DNA from: Nereocystis luetkeana
Taxonomy: Eukaryota > Sar > Phaeophyceae > Laminariales > Laminariaceae
Assembly: GCA_031213475.1 (NCBI GenBank)
Contig: JARUPZ010000002.1
Location: forward strand, 16,270,738 to 16,334,737
DNA: 64,000 nucleotides
Direction: 5' to 3'
Below are positions 48,250-62,000 of this stretch, piece by piece. Within the stretch, counting starts at the first letter, position 1. Every line of letters starts with the position of its first letter. The notes under the pieces were generated by a model, which was given only the letters and a program-made list of their open reading frames with translations, was not told where the DNA came from and did not search any database. A program made the position numbers and the translations under genes.

Positions 48250-51200
48250 CTACTGCTGTCTCTCTTCCAGCCGTCTCTTGGACGACGCGCAGTAAGCCGA
48301 CGACCCGTGGGCGAGCACCTCCTCCACGCAGCTGGTCGCTTCGCGGGACACGGCGGCAGGCGTCGGGGTAGCAGAGTCTGCTCTGAACGACGACGACGCC
48401 CCTCCCCCCCCTGGAGAAGAAGCGGTGTCCTCCTCTCGCCATGCGCAAGATTGCTCTTCTTCGGGGATGGGAGACCCCTCGGGCTCGCAGAAAGGGGGCA
48501 GGGTGTTGACGAATTCTTCTCCGGGGACGTGTTTCTGGAAAACCTGGCGGCGTTTTTTTGGTGGGAAGGACAGGAGGGGGGGTGGGGGAGAGATGAAATA
48601 TAGTATGCTTTTTTCGTTAGGGTTTCCGTGTGTGCGGCGTTTCGCGGACAGGGGGGGAGACGAAAAATTAGTACCAGGTATGCTCTTCATTGGGGTTTCT
48701 TAGTGGGCGGCGTTTTGTGAGCCGTGGGGAGAGATCAGCTTTGCGTGCCCTGGGCTAGTGTTGTTCCTTCACGGGTTATGATTCCGACGCATCGTTCGTA
48801 AAACCCGACGACTGCTGCAAATATGTACGCTGGAGCTCTAGTCGACGAATAGTTCTCGTATTTCTCGCGCGAAATTTTCGTTTTTTTTTCGGTTGAAGGT
48901 AGTGATAGGAAAATTCTACTCCCATGTGAAAATGTTTTAGGATTTCCCAAAACCCGAAGGACCAACGACTAGTAACTAAATTCCGAATTATTATCGTACT
49001 ATAAGAATGTCTTTGCAGCAGTAGACACATCGCTCGAGCCGGCTAGGTTTCGGGGCATCATCCCGCTCCTGGCTGTTATTGGCATCGGTGCTCCCGGACG
49101 CCAATGCCGGCTACGGTAATTTGTTTTCGGCCCGGTCGCTGTCTACGTATGTACGGTTGCGTTCTTCGCCTCTGACCCAAAAGCCCGCACAACGAAGACC
49201 CCGCGAGGACGCACCCTGATTCTTGGCAACCTTCCTGCGGTTTCAACCGAAGAAGGCTCATACAGTGCGGTACCCTTTAGTGCGGTACCCTTTAGTGCGG
49301 TACACTTTAGTGCGGTACACTTTAGTGCGGTACCCTTCCATGCGGTACCCTTTAGTGCGGTACCCTTTAGTGCGGTACACTTTAGTGCGGTACCCTGTAG
49401 TGCGGTACCCTTTGGTGCGGTACCCTTTCATGCGGTACCCTTTAGTGCGGTACCGGTACACTTTAGTGCGGTACCTTTTAGTGCGGTACCATTTAGTGCG
49501 GTACCCTTTAGTGCGGTACCCTTTCGTGCGGTACCCTTTTAGTGCGGTACCCTCTACGCGCGGTACCCTTTAGTGCGGCACCCTTTAGTGCGGTTCCTCA
49601 ATGTATCGCAAAAGGACGCGGGTTATCATCGCACAGCAGGGGTGCGTGCGATCGATCTTCAGCGGTGTCGTTTTCTCTACCTCAGTGCCAAAGTCGTACC
49701 AGGTACGTTCTATTTTCGGAAGACGCTCGAGACCAGATCTCGTCCGCAACCACCATCATGGCTGGCAACCTTCCCGTTGTCGAAAAAGCGAGCGCCGAAA
49801 AACGATCGCCCCCCCCCCCGTGCGATAACCCGCATCCTCACGGTAGCACGGTGGAAACCCCTTGTTACGACCTCGTCATACAGGTACCGCACTACATCGG
49901 GGCAGTCCGGAGTCCCACATTAGTGCGGATAACGCCGCCGTCTTCTGGCAAAGGTGCCGCACTAAAAGCGGGGCGCCCGACAGTCATATTATTATTATTA
50001 TTATTATTATTTCTCTTGCCATCCGACAATGTGCAGCATGAGCTTCAACATTGATCACTCATAACTTTCTCGAAAGAAGAAAACCCTCGGAAACAAAAGG
50101 AAACCCATGTGCCAAGTCTACCTCGCTTCTGGCTTTCCGCGCTACAGCAGTAGTTTTTATTTCGTCTGCAATCTCGGCGGAAGGGGAGGTATAGATTGCG
50201 GTCCGAAGGTTTCACTTCTAATCCCTTTTAGGACTGCAGCCCCGTGTTGGGGACAAACTACTCGGAGTATGATATTGGTTCGTCCCCAACACGGGACTGC
50301 GGTTCTAAAAGGGTGAAAAAAAAAAAAGATTCTTCGAGATCCGAAACGGTCCCTCGCTCGCCTCTATTTTTTTTGTTTCTGTGTTTCTTTGAGCCCGGGC
50401 GCACCCACCTGTTTCCTGTGCGGCAACTCGCTGTCGTCGTCGCCCATAAGGTTTACCGCCTTCACCTTTTCCTCGGGAGAGATCTGACGCACAACGCGTT
50501 GGTCGGGGGGGGGGGGGGGGGGGGGGGGGGAAGGGGTGTACTCATGCCATGCCGCTACAGTGCGATAGAGGAGAGAGTAATGCCACAGTAGGGGGAGAGA
50601 GTCATCCCTCTACAGTGCGGTAGGGAGGGGGTGGTGTGCTTATGCCTACGCATGGCCGTAGTCGAACTGGCCGTAGACCCTCGCATCCCTACAATGCCGG
50701 GACGGAGCGCGTGGGGTTTTCATCGACCAGGCAGACATTGATCGGTTGCACCTTTTAGCGCCGCGAGGTGTTCGGCGAGTCGCATGCATGCATCCTGCTA
50801 GGAACCGCTTGTGAGGCGCGCTTTCCTGAATGTGGATGGCAACGTCGAACGAATCCGTTGCTTTTCTGGAGTGGCCACTTCCAGAGACAGCGGAGGTGGG
50901 GTGGGGGGGGGGAGGGGGTAGCCGCAAGAGGATATCGTTCAGGCTATTACTATTGTACTCATTCGCACGGTTCACCTTTCGAGGGTCACGCTTCCTTTGT
51001 GATCTGCCACACAAGGTTAGTGGGATCGAGTTGTGCCTAGCGCTACGATATGTATATATGTGGGTGGAAAATACTCCCCCAAGTTGAGATACTGCTTTGA
51101 ATGAGGCTGGAAGGCCGGTGGTTACCTGGGTTAAGGTATCGGGATCGTGTTTCGTAGTGCTGTGGAGGCGTATCTTGGATGCAAAACCAGGGTTTTCCCA

Positions 51201-54200
51201 GCGAGGCACGAGCCTTGCTGTCAGTCTCCCATCGTGCACGAGAGGGCTATATATAGCTGTTTTATCTTCTATCTCTAAGCAAACATCACGCGTGAGTCCC
51301 AACGAGTCCTTGCTCAACAGGCAAACCTAACCAGCGATATCAAGTGCCCCGACCTTTGAAATTAGCACCCAACTGTGGCGTCTGAATACTAAACCAGCCA
51401 ACAGGAGCCAAGAATGGTCATGGCATGCACCCCTCCTGCTTCATGACATACTTCGTACAATCTCTGACCATAGTTAATGGGACCAAATTTTGTCAGCAAA
51501 ACAGAGCGAAATGAATGTACAGGTTCGTGTGCGTACCGTAGGTCCTGTTTAATATGGTCCCCCGCAATAGTTGTTAGTATTCGCAGCAGGGCTGCCAAGT
51601 ATGTGGAGCGCCGTGTAGTCGGCGCGCTGCTGCCACAGACGACACTCACACGGCACGGATGAAGCAGGCCTACAGTAGCGACAAGCAGCAGGTGGACTAT
51701 TCGCACTCGTTCCGACCTCCAGCTACAAAGGGCACGGCTCCAGTCTTTCCAACCCCTGGTGGCTTACATATGTCACGCCTGACACCCCCCCTCCAACTCC
51801 CCCAACCACGTCTACCCCCCCTTTACCCCCCCCCCTACTATTCCTACCCCCCCCCCCCCCTCAACCCCCCCTACCCCACCTACCCCTCCAAACGTCCCTC
51901 GACCCCCATCTACCTCCCCAACCCCACCCTAACCCTCCCAATCCCTCCCTACCCCCTTCAACCCCCCTTCAACCCCATCCCAGCCCCCCCCCCACCCCCC
52001 ACTTACCCCTCCCTACCCCCTCCCCCCCCAACCCCCCCCCCAAACGCCTCCCAGCCCCACCCCCCCCAAAACAAAAGCTATCCTCCTCCCAATCCCCCCC
52101 CCTACCCCCCCCTACTCCCCCAACCTCCACTACCCCCGCCAAATGTCCACTGCGTCCCTTTCTCTAGATAGATGCTCTTGCGGAACACAGCACCGAGAAG
52201 CAGACAGACATAAATCTGCGCTCTCGCAGGGGGAACCGACCTTGTTTCTGTCGAGCAGCATGAGTCCCTGGAGCCTGAAGATGACGCGGGCGCGGTACTC
52301 CACGAGGCGGTCCATGGGGTTTCCTTCCAGGACGAGCGTGTGCAGGAGGGGACACCCCTGCAGAAACTCCACCTGCCTCACCGTTGAAATCCTTGCACAC
52401 CGTCGAGAGCAAGCAAGCAAGCAAGCACGCACGCACGAAGCGGCGCGAGAAAAGTTACGAGGGGAAAAGGCAGCGCATCACACATCAAACCATCAGCTTT
52501 GTTCGTAGGGTGCCGCTTTCGTAATACGGGCATCACAGCAGTCAGTTTTTTTTTTTTTTTTTTTCTGGGCCGCTTTCGCAATACAGGGTGGGCATATGAA
52601 GTAAGAATCAGAACCCACGATGGACCCCCCAAAAAATATCACTTTTAATAGCACTGTGGGCGGAAATGTAAGAACCGCTTCATACTCGTACTAGTGGTTC
52701 AACGCTCCTTATATTCCCGTGCAGAGTGGTATGTTCCCCCCCAAAATAGTTGGATTGCCACATTTGTCCCCGCTGTGAGGAGATGCCTAAATACTGCCTT
52801 CCCATGTGCAACTCCAAAAGAAAGTGCAATTTTTTTTTTTTTTTTTTTTTATCCTCCGGCGGATTGGTAAAAATAAAGCTTAAGCTCACCACACTTCCAC
52901 GTTCGTGTCGTGTGCAAAAAGGTAGGGTTTTCCCAGCTTTTTTTCGCATGTTTCGTTGTTGTTAATGTTTTTTTTTCCCGTTTCAAGGATGCGGAGGCTG
53001 TTCGGTGGTAACCCGCAGCAGCACCCGACGACCCTACTGAACTGCCCGTTCGTATGTAGGTATGATGTATATACATTGTTCAAGCTTTTGCCTCAATGAC
53101 ATGGAGTTTACAAATAATTTGGTTGGCTCGGGTTGGGTTTCTTGTGGTCAGAGTGCGGAATAGTCCCGGTGCCCACTATATTGCTGGTGTATTGGCCTGG
53201 GGCTTGGGTTGGGTTTCTCGTAGTCAGTGTGCAGAATATTGCCGGTGACTGCTATATTGCCGGCGTATTGGCCTGGGGATCGGGTTGGGTTTCTTGTAGT
53301 CAGTGTGTGGATTGTTGCCGGTGCCCACTATATTGCCGGCGTATTGGCCTGGCCCGTACCGGCACTATAGACAGACCGCAGTAGTACTGTAATGTGACAG
53401 GCTGGGCTTTTCATGGGCCTTATCACGGGGGGGCCGATAGGCAAGCGTATGTACACGGCTAGCCCCATGGTGCTTGCACCTATCTAGGGTAGGAGCAGCC
53501 ACACAAGTAGGTGACCGCCGCCCCCCCCCCCCCTCGCGCAAGGCGGGTGAAAAATAGCATATTTGTGGAGGCGTTGAACAGTGTATGTAGCACACCAATC
53601 AGTACGCGTGCCGAGTTGAGAGGTTCTTTGTCGACGCCTTATTTATGGGTTTCCATTACATAGCTCACTATTAAATAGGACCTACGGTACACACCAAAAC
53701 CTATATATTTCGCTATTTTTACCAACAACATTTGGTCCCGTTTACTACGGCCCCCCGTAATGCTGTCTCCACGAGTGTTTGTTTTTCCTCGCCCACATTG
53801 CGCAAGGGGCGGGGAGTTCCGGCCACCTGTGTACGGGTGCGCGTAAAAAACAAACTCCGACACCCTACGCACGCACTGCCCATTTAATAACCAACCATCG
53901 GGTGGGGCATACTAAAACCAGCGTAAAACAAAAGTTGAAAATATATTTGAAAAAAAACAACGTTTTTCGTAGCTCGGTTGAGAAATCTCACCCCATTTGT
54001 TTGTTTGTTTATTTTTTTACATTTTCGAAGGATCGTGGTTCCATTTTTTGTTTTTTTGTCGTGTACCTTAAAGTTTGGGGAATATTATACCACCCAATTT
54101 TTTTCTGACGTTTTTCGCGTATGGAGCTACAGTATAGAACTCACCCAACAAGCGATTATGAGAAGAAAAAAAAAAAAACAGCTGTACGAGCATTAACCCA

Positions 54201-54726
54201 ACTTACCATCCAGAGATTATTGGGTAACTCCTAACTTGCCGAACCCCAAGGGTGACAAAAGATTCAGCTCAAAAGCCCCCCCCCCCGACGTGCTCCGTCC
54301 CGGCATTGTAGGGATGCGAGGGTCTATGGTCATACGACTACGACCATGCATGAGATCGAGTACATATCTCCTATCCAGTGCACCCCCCCCCCCTCCCCCT
54401 CACCCCCCCTCCTCCCTTACCCTCCCCACCCCCCCCCACTCCCCCCGCCCCCCCCCCTTCTCCCCCTCCTTGCCCCCTCCCCCGCCCCCCCCCCCGGTGC
54501 TCCGCCTCGAAAGGGATGCATGGTCGAAGGTCAAATGACTAAGGCAAGCAACAAATGAGTACGCTCCCCCACCCCCCTCCCTCCCTCTCCCCCTCCCCCT
54601 CCCCCTCCCCCTCCCCCTCCCCGCCGCGGCCCAGCCGTTAGTGACGACTCACTTATTGGCGCATTTCTTATTGGCACTCGTACATTGACGCCTTCCTCAT
54701 GGACACTTCATTCATCGACACCTTAC

Positions 54727-54779
<53 letters not shown>

Positions 54780-57700
54780 GTTATGATTATTATTTCTCTT
54801 GCCATCCGACAATGTGTAGCATGATCTTCAACATGGATCACTCATAACTTTCCCGAGAGAAGGAAACCTCGGAAACCCTCACTTGCTGACACTCACCTTG
54901 AATAGACACTCGCTTTTAGTATTGGCACCGTTCTTGCTTGACGCCTTACTTGTCTTCGGCACTCACCTATTGAAGCGAACGTCTAGAGTGGCCAGGGACA
55001 GGCTGTCCTTGAGGTTGGACAGGTTCTGCAGCTTGTTGTAGGCCAGCTGCAGGACGCGCAGGTTCGGCAGCTGGCCGTGGCCGACGTTCTCCGCCTTTCG
55101 GAGGAAATTGTGATCCAGGTGCAGCTCAACCAGAGGTAGACCTTCGCGCCAAGCAAGCACGCAACGAGGGGGTGGGGCGAAAGACAGGTTGATATTTGTA
55201 CGGGAGAATAAGAAATTCAAGAGTCATCGTACTGAATATGTAGGGCAGGTAACGCCCTACTGAAATTCGTAAAAACTAAGCCCAGCATGGACTGTTTCAG
55301 ACCTGTTTCTTACTGGGTCGACGGTCAGCAGCAGGACTGGCCGTCGCGAGTCAGAGGGACCATAGTAAAATAGGACCTACGGTACACACATAGACCTATA
55401 CATTTACTTATTTTTGCTAACGATATTTGGTCCTATTATCTATGGTCCTCCGTGATAGCGTTGGTTCCGACTGCGCAACCTCTGTATCCTGATCAATGTC
55501 GGTCGGTCATGTACAAAACCGAAGAGCAGCAGCAAGAAAATATACAGCCCACGGAGAAATCATCTTCGCGGTCGACTCACAGTATAACGATAGTGGGCGG
55601 GGCATAAAACACCGTCTAGTCAAGACCACTGGCGCGGCCCAAAATTGGGCGGCGTTACACCTGGTCGGTCGCGATTTGTACCAGAGTTACCACTTTTCGG
55701 CTCCAAGTGCAAGCCTTACAAACGGAAAACGGTAGTGGGTTGACCTTTCTTCACCCCGGTATACAGTTGAGTGAGTAGTGTAGCACCTGCGTACGATGGC
55801 CATAACTTGTTCACCACTACGACCGAAAAAAAAAAAACGAGTTGCAAATTTATACGCACGCTTGCACGGCCGGCTACACGGTAAAACGAAAGTGTGTTGG
55901 CGAATCGGGAAATTTTCACGCATTACGTACCAGAGAAATCTGAAGCCGGAAGATTCACGCCGACCGACCGACCGACCGACCGACCGACCGACCGACCGAC
56001 CGACCGACCGACCGACCGAAATAAAAAAAAAACTCCGAATAAAACATTGTCTTAGACGCATGCCTCGTAGGGTAGAGTGTAAAAAGTTTCTGAGCCCCCT
56101 CGCTTGAGAGGGGCTCTATGCTACCATTAGTATACCCCACCGTAAAAGATTGGATTCGAAAAAAAAAAAGAAGGAAAAAAATGTAGCCGGACGAACAATC
56201 AATCCCATGTTAAGAGAAAGGTCCTGAAGCCGTCGACGCCACTTGTTAAGATCAGCAGGCGGGACTATTTGTATCCCTGGACAGGTGTCTGCCTATTGAG
56301 TCGGTACTCGTTGGTACTCAGGTGTGTTGTTTGCTTAGAGATTGAAGAAGAGAAGCTCTATTCCTTTCGTACACGGTGGAGACCGAGACCAAGCTCGTGC
56401 CTTTCTGGAAAACCCCTAGTTTTCCACCTGAAATGCGCCTTCCAAGTACTACAAATACGATCTCAGTGCCTGAACCCAGGTAAATTACCGGGCTTTCAAC
56501 CTCATCCAAGGCAGTATCATAACACCCACGTAACCTATACCTGGTACGTAGGTACAACCACGAAAATATGTTGTGATTTCGTTTTCGGTGTATTCCAATA
56601 ATGTTGTGTTAAGAAACCCGGTCAGTAAAAAACAAATGACCAAAAAGTGTCACCATTCTGGGCGTAAAAATAATAACCGCTTGGTACTCATATTGATGTA
56701 TAAACGGTGCTTATATTTCCGTCCGCCCAGAGTGGTATAGGGCATGCGCTATCCTATTAATATAAATAGTACGCATCTATATATAATATAGATGTATACC
56801 TGGTATAGATGTATATATTTTGCGCATTTATATTTTCAGACGAGTATGATTTCGTTCTTGCGCCACTCCCCTAAGCGCCTCCCGGAGGGGAACCTTGTAA
56901 ATATATACTAGTATATATTACGGGGGGCCGTAGTAAATAGGACCAAATATTGTTAGCAAGAAGTAGCGAAATATTTAGGTTTTTGTGTATACCGTAGGTC
57001 CTATTTACTGCGATATGGTCCCCCGTAATGGTTATCTCCGATTTTTGTTTCGTGTATACTGCCTTCCCACCAGCGCGCGCGGTTGGCTGGGGACAGTAAT
57101 AAACATTCACCAACGCGGTTTTTTCCTGCAGCGAGAGCTGTATACGTACCCTATCTTACCCCCTTGGGAACTGTGTGGGATCAGTTTTGGAGTTCATAGT
57201 AGTAAAAAGGGCGTCCTACAAAGGTCGGCGTGCGTTCGCACCGATTCCTTTTTTCTTTTCTTTTTTCGCACCGTCTAGCCCGGTGATCCTGTGAATTTTG
57301 TTGTGGTCCAGCTTCAAAATCCTCAGATACTTTAGCGACGAGAGCCCCTGCAGCACCTCCAAGGCATTGTGGCTGAGGTCGAGCTCTTGCAGATTCCGAT
57401 GGTGCGACATGTCCGTTATTGTTTCGATGCTGAGAGGTACGGGTATACGTATAGTAGCCGGCGAAGACACGCAGGGGATATTATGGTGGCATGAGCTTTT
57501 TCTTTTCATAAAAAAATGGGACCACGGCGGTACGTAGCTCCGCCGCTCTGCGCGACATTTTCATGTCGCTATTCCAGCAGCGCACGGCGTGGCGTTATGG
57601 CATATCGTCTTTCTTCCCCACCAACAAATAAAAAAAACAGGGCAAATATTTTATTTTCACGCAGCTCTAGGCGCTGAAATTTTGTCGCGCATGACTGAAA

Positions 57701-58406
57701 AAATAGGTGCGCTACACATTGAAAGAGACCAAAAGAAAAGAGTGAAAGGAAAAAAACTTCCACAGCAACTCCAAAGATGTCGGTGAACGTACCGGATTTT
57801 GGGGACGGTGTTCAAGCAACCAAAACTCCGGGAACCATTTTTTTCGCTCACCCTTTCGCGATACAACAAAACCATACCGCTTTGGCCCCGGGAGAACTAC
57901 CTTTAGGGTCGTTTGGGCGTTCTTAAGTTGAGAGGCCTAGAACTCGATCCTTCCATTTTCGGAAAGAGTGGTCTCTGCTTTGAGCACCAGCTATATAAAT
58001 AAAAAAACGCTGCTCGTCGTGCACTCCGTAAGCCCCACCCGATGTTAATAATAATTATTGCGTCGCCCTCCTCGACAATGCGCACGCAGCATGAGCTTCA
58101 AGGTTGATCACCCAAAAACAATAACGCTCGTACCCACAGAGGCGAACAGTAAGAACACCCAGGGAATCCCCCACCTGTTGTACGACAGATTCGCCCGGTG
58201 GAGCATCGACGACGACCGCACCACGTCGGACCTCCAGTCGTGCAGCCAGTCCTCCGTCGCTTTCCACGAAAAGTCTTCCCCTTCGAACAACTCGTAGTCC
58301 AGCACGCTGGAACACATTTGAGCACCACCGCCGACGGGCACGAGACAGAGCCAAAGGGAAGAAACAGATGGCTGGGCAGGCAAACCGACCGGGCTAAGTA
58401 TTTCAG

Positions 58407-58449
<43 letters not shown>

Positions 58450-59056
58450 ACCAACCTCTCCCATCCTTCTATTTTATATATATATATATAGGGCAGGCGA
58501 GAGCATACCTGAGCGCTGCTGCTGCTGCTGCTGCTGCTGTCGTTACATGCTTGCGTCTACTCCTGCTGGAGGACGAGTATTCCTCCCTCCCAAAGAAAAA
58601 GAGTAGCGGCGGTGATAAGGAACAGCGACTGCAGTGCCGGCCACTGCGGTGCTCAGTCGGGGAAGACCGACAATAAATACGGTGTCCGAGCTGCAATACG
58701 GTGCTAGGAGCCGTCGCAGCACCCTCCGCCACTCGCCGTTCTCTTGGAGGCTAATTCGGCGTCCCTAGAGAACTACGTGCTTCGGCGGTAATGTTAGAGG
58801 TAGAGGTAGGATTGGAGCTAGCGTTAGGGTCAGGGTTGGGGTGACTAAGAGACGTCCGGAAGTAGGTAAACTCCGTCCAAGGAGTTACGACATGCCGTGT
58901 ATGGCACCATGCTTAGAGTGCAATGCATGGAGGAGAGGGTTAGGGTTAGGTGGGCAAGCCGTTGTTCTTTCGAACTGTCCTGGCCAAGAAAAGTGCGGTC
59001 TACTGCAGTACGACGTACGAAGCATTTTTTCGTTATTGTTGTTGTTGTTGTTGTTT

Positions 59057-59090
<34 letters not shown>

Positions 59091-62000
59091 GGGTTCTTCG
59101 TTTACGCACAGACTTTTTCAAGCCTCGAAATCAACCGGGGAACCAGGATCAGCGGCGGTCCATTGGTGATTGATGTCAACCCCCTTTCTGATGAAGCCGT
59201 GATCACCACCCGCCCGAGTTAACGTGTCTTGAGTCGCACAGGATAAACTTTTGACAAACGGGAAAGTATCGTTCGGCCAGCCTGTGGCTCCGGGATCAAA
59301 ATAAAAGCAATAATAAAGAATGGCAAATCACCCCACATACATACGAACCCTACATCCCAAGCCCATCAACCCTACTGTGAAGTTAAAAGCCCGTATATAC
59401 CGTCGTCCCAGGAATCTCCTCTCAGGAAATGGAAATGTTCTACGACCAATGACTCTAAGATCCCTAAATCCTAACCCTAATCCAACCCTGTAAATCTAGC
59501 GCAGGATCCTTACCCGTATCCCAAGGAACGGTATCAGGAAAAGTACGCCGAGGAGAGCACGCCGAGGAGAGCACGCCGAGGAGAAGGAATATCGAACAAA
59601 AAAAATCGACCCTTTGTTTAAAGATTTCACCCAGAATAATGCGTTTCTCCCGTTTATCAAAACGTACTGAATCTTCGTTACAGAGAGTGTGCTGTAGTGA
59701 GCCGTAGCCGAGGTGCTGCAGTAGCTGACCGGTAGTGCTGTGACCTTAAAGTCAGTTTTCGATGTTACCCCCTCCCGTAATAACCGCGAATCAGGGACTG
59801 ACCGTCTAACGCAGATAGTGCACTTTTGCCTTCCAAGGCAAAATGTTTCTGGATGACCGGGCCTCTTAACCCTATATCGTCGGAATCGCCATTATATAAT
59901 AGTGTTTCACAATATCATGCGTGATGAACCTACGTACAGTTACAGGAAGCTTTGGGCTTTGTTCGTCGGTCTGCAAAATATTTGTAGTTTTTCTCAGCAG
60001 TTAATCAGGTTTTTGGTGGTACTACTGCTGCTGCAGGCATCGAGGTGCGGGGCCGCAGAACACTACAGTACTACTGTGCAATAACTCGATCGTAGCACGC
60101 TTCAATTTATCATCCCCGGGTTTCCGATAGTGTGAAGGCGTTACCAACTGAACTACAGGGGTAAAAGATCGACCGATTCTCCAGCCCAGGGCAATCCTCA
60201 GGACACCTTCCCCCCCCTCTGAAGGGGGTGATATTTTGAGGCGTCGGTAGGTACCGTATACGGCCGTACGCTGACCTACTCTTCGTTTCAATACCAGGGG
60301 AACCAGGAAAATTCATGTGTTCTTTAGGGACGCACTCGCAAGCGCTTCTTCTGCAAAAAAAAAAAACGTTCGAAACCGTGAGATTCGAACCCGTGTCCAC
60401 GACGACTTTAAATAATGTAAAGGTTTTACCTACTGAGCTACGTCGACTATATAGGAGCGAAATATCGATCGTCTACCCAGCCCAGGGTAGTTCTTGAAAC
60501 AATTGTCGTATAATTTTTTCGACAATTTTGACTCTATTTTTACAGCCTATTGATGTCGAACACACAAACGCATATCTTGCATAAAAAAATGATTATTAGC
60601 GGAAAACGCGAGAGCGTGAGTTAGCTACATTCGATGAAAATCGACGAGCAGTGGGAATGCTGCACCCTATAAAAAATAAAGGCGCGTACCGGGGGGGAGA
60701 AGGGACGACACCTGTGACCACGGCGTGTCCAGAAGATCGCCGAGGGTAAAGCCTCCTCCTACGAGTTAGACTGGAAAGTGAAAGTTATCATAAAAATAAA
60801 AACACACACACACAAACGCACAATGATCATGACCCAAATTCCAAAAAAATGCACCGGGGGTAGCATGCACCAACCCAGATTGATCATGTATATACCCACC
60901 CGGTCAATTCGTAACCGGTTGTCACCAGTAACAAGGTTACTACATTACTATGCGTACATGGTATATCCTACCACTACGGACGTAAATATAGGAATCGTTT
61001 AGAGATTAATATGAAGACCACAGGGTCCTTACATTGCCGCCCAGGGTGGTACCAGATACAGTATTACAGTACTAATACGGGGGACCATAGTAAGTAATAG
61101 GACCAACTAGTGAGGGTAAAAATGGGTAAACATATGGGTTTTTGTGTACGCCATAGATAGGTCCTATTTGTTAGAATGTACCAGTACGACAGAAGAACTG
61201 TCTATTGTTCTGATCTTGACAGATCTACGATAATATGAGACAAGATTATCAGTCAGTCGGGGAAACAATAAGAGTAGTCGCACTATCTCGTGTCATAGGG
61301 TACTGCTGACTGGTGCATAGAATATTGAGGGTACTGACACATGATCAGGTCATGAGGGTCATCATGTAGACACGTAGGACATACATGTAGAGTAAGTTGT
61401 GACCAACTTACTAGGGTGATCGCACCATGTGATCACACAAGAAGAGTTGTGAGCCCCACCGAGCTCACTCCCCAACACACCACCGCTCCCTAGAGCACGG
61501 CCACGTAAGCGCCACCTTTTAAACCGTTTCTTTATTTTCTGTTCTATTGAGCAACAGCGAACCTCACGGTCACTATTAATAGGTGCCACCAAGCCACCTG
61601 CTGCTGCGTGTTTGTCCAAGAAAGACCCACACGTGTTTCTCCGCGAGAGATTCACATCATTATTATTCTATCAGGTTATGAGCCTCGAAGCCAAAGGCAC
61701 CGTAAAACGACGATCATCAAGGTCGTCAGGGTCATCAAGACACAATACAGCTGTTGTTTGCGCCATCAAGCGTGAAGCTACATCCTCGCTATCGAGCGGG
61801 AATCAAGTGAAAGGGCAGCTCTTTAAAGAAACGGGGGGGCATGTTAGAATGTACGATAGAAGAACTGTCTATTGTTCTGATCTTGACAGATCTACATGTA
61901 ATGTCTACGATAACATGAGATAAGATTATCAGTCAGTCGGGGAAACAATAAGAGTACTCGTAGTATATCGTATCATAGGGTACTGGCACATAGAATATTG

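Noticed and set aside
49223..49573. 116-codon frame of repeated VRYPL units
   Set aside because: The 15-bp tandem repeat has no stop in this frame by chance and lies inside an intron of the IQ/LRR gene; no start context or domain.
51659..52171. 170-codon proline-rich plus-strand frame
   Set aside because: It is the translation of the C-rich low-complexity tract, antisense to the IQ/LRR gene.
60375..60445. A functional tRNA gene on the minus strand
   Set aside because: A- and B-boxes are present, but the acceptor arms do not pair and the anticodon loop lacks U33, so it is better read as a SINE head.
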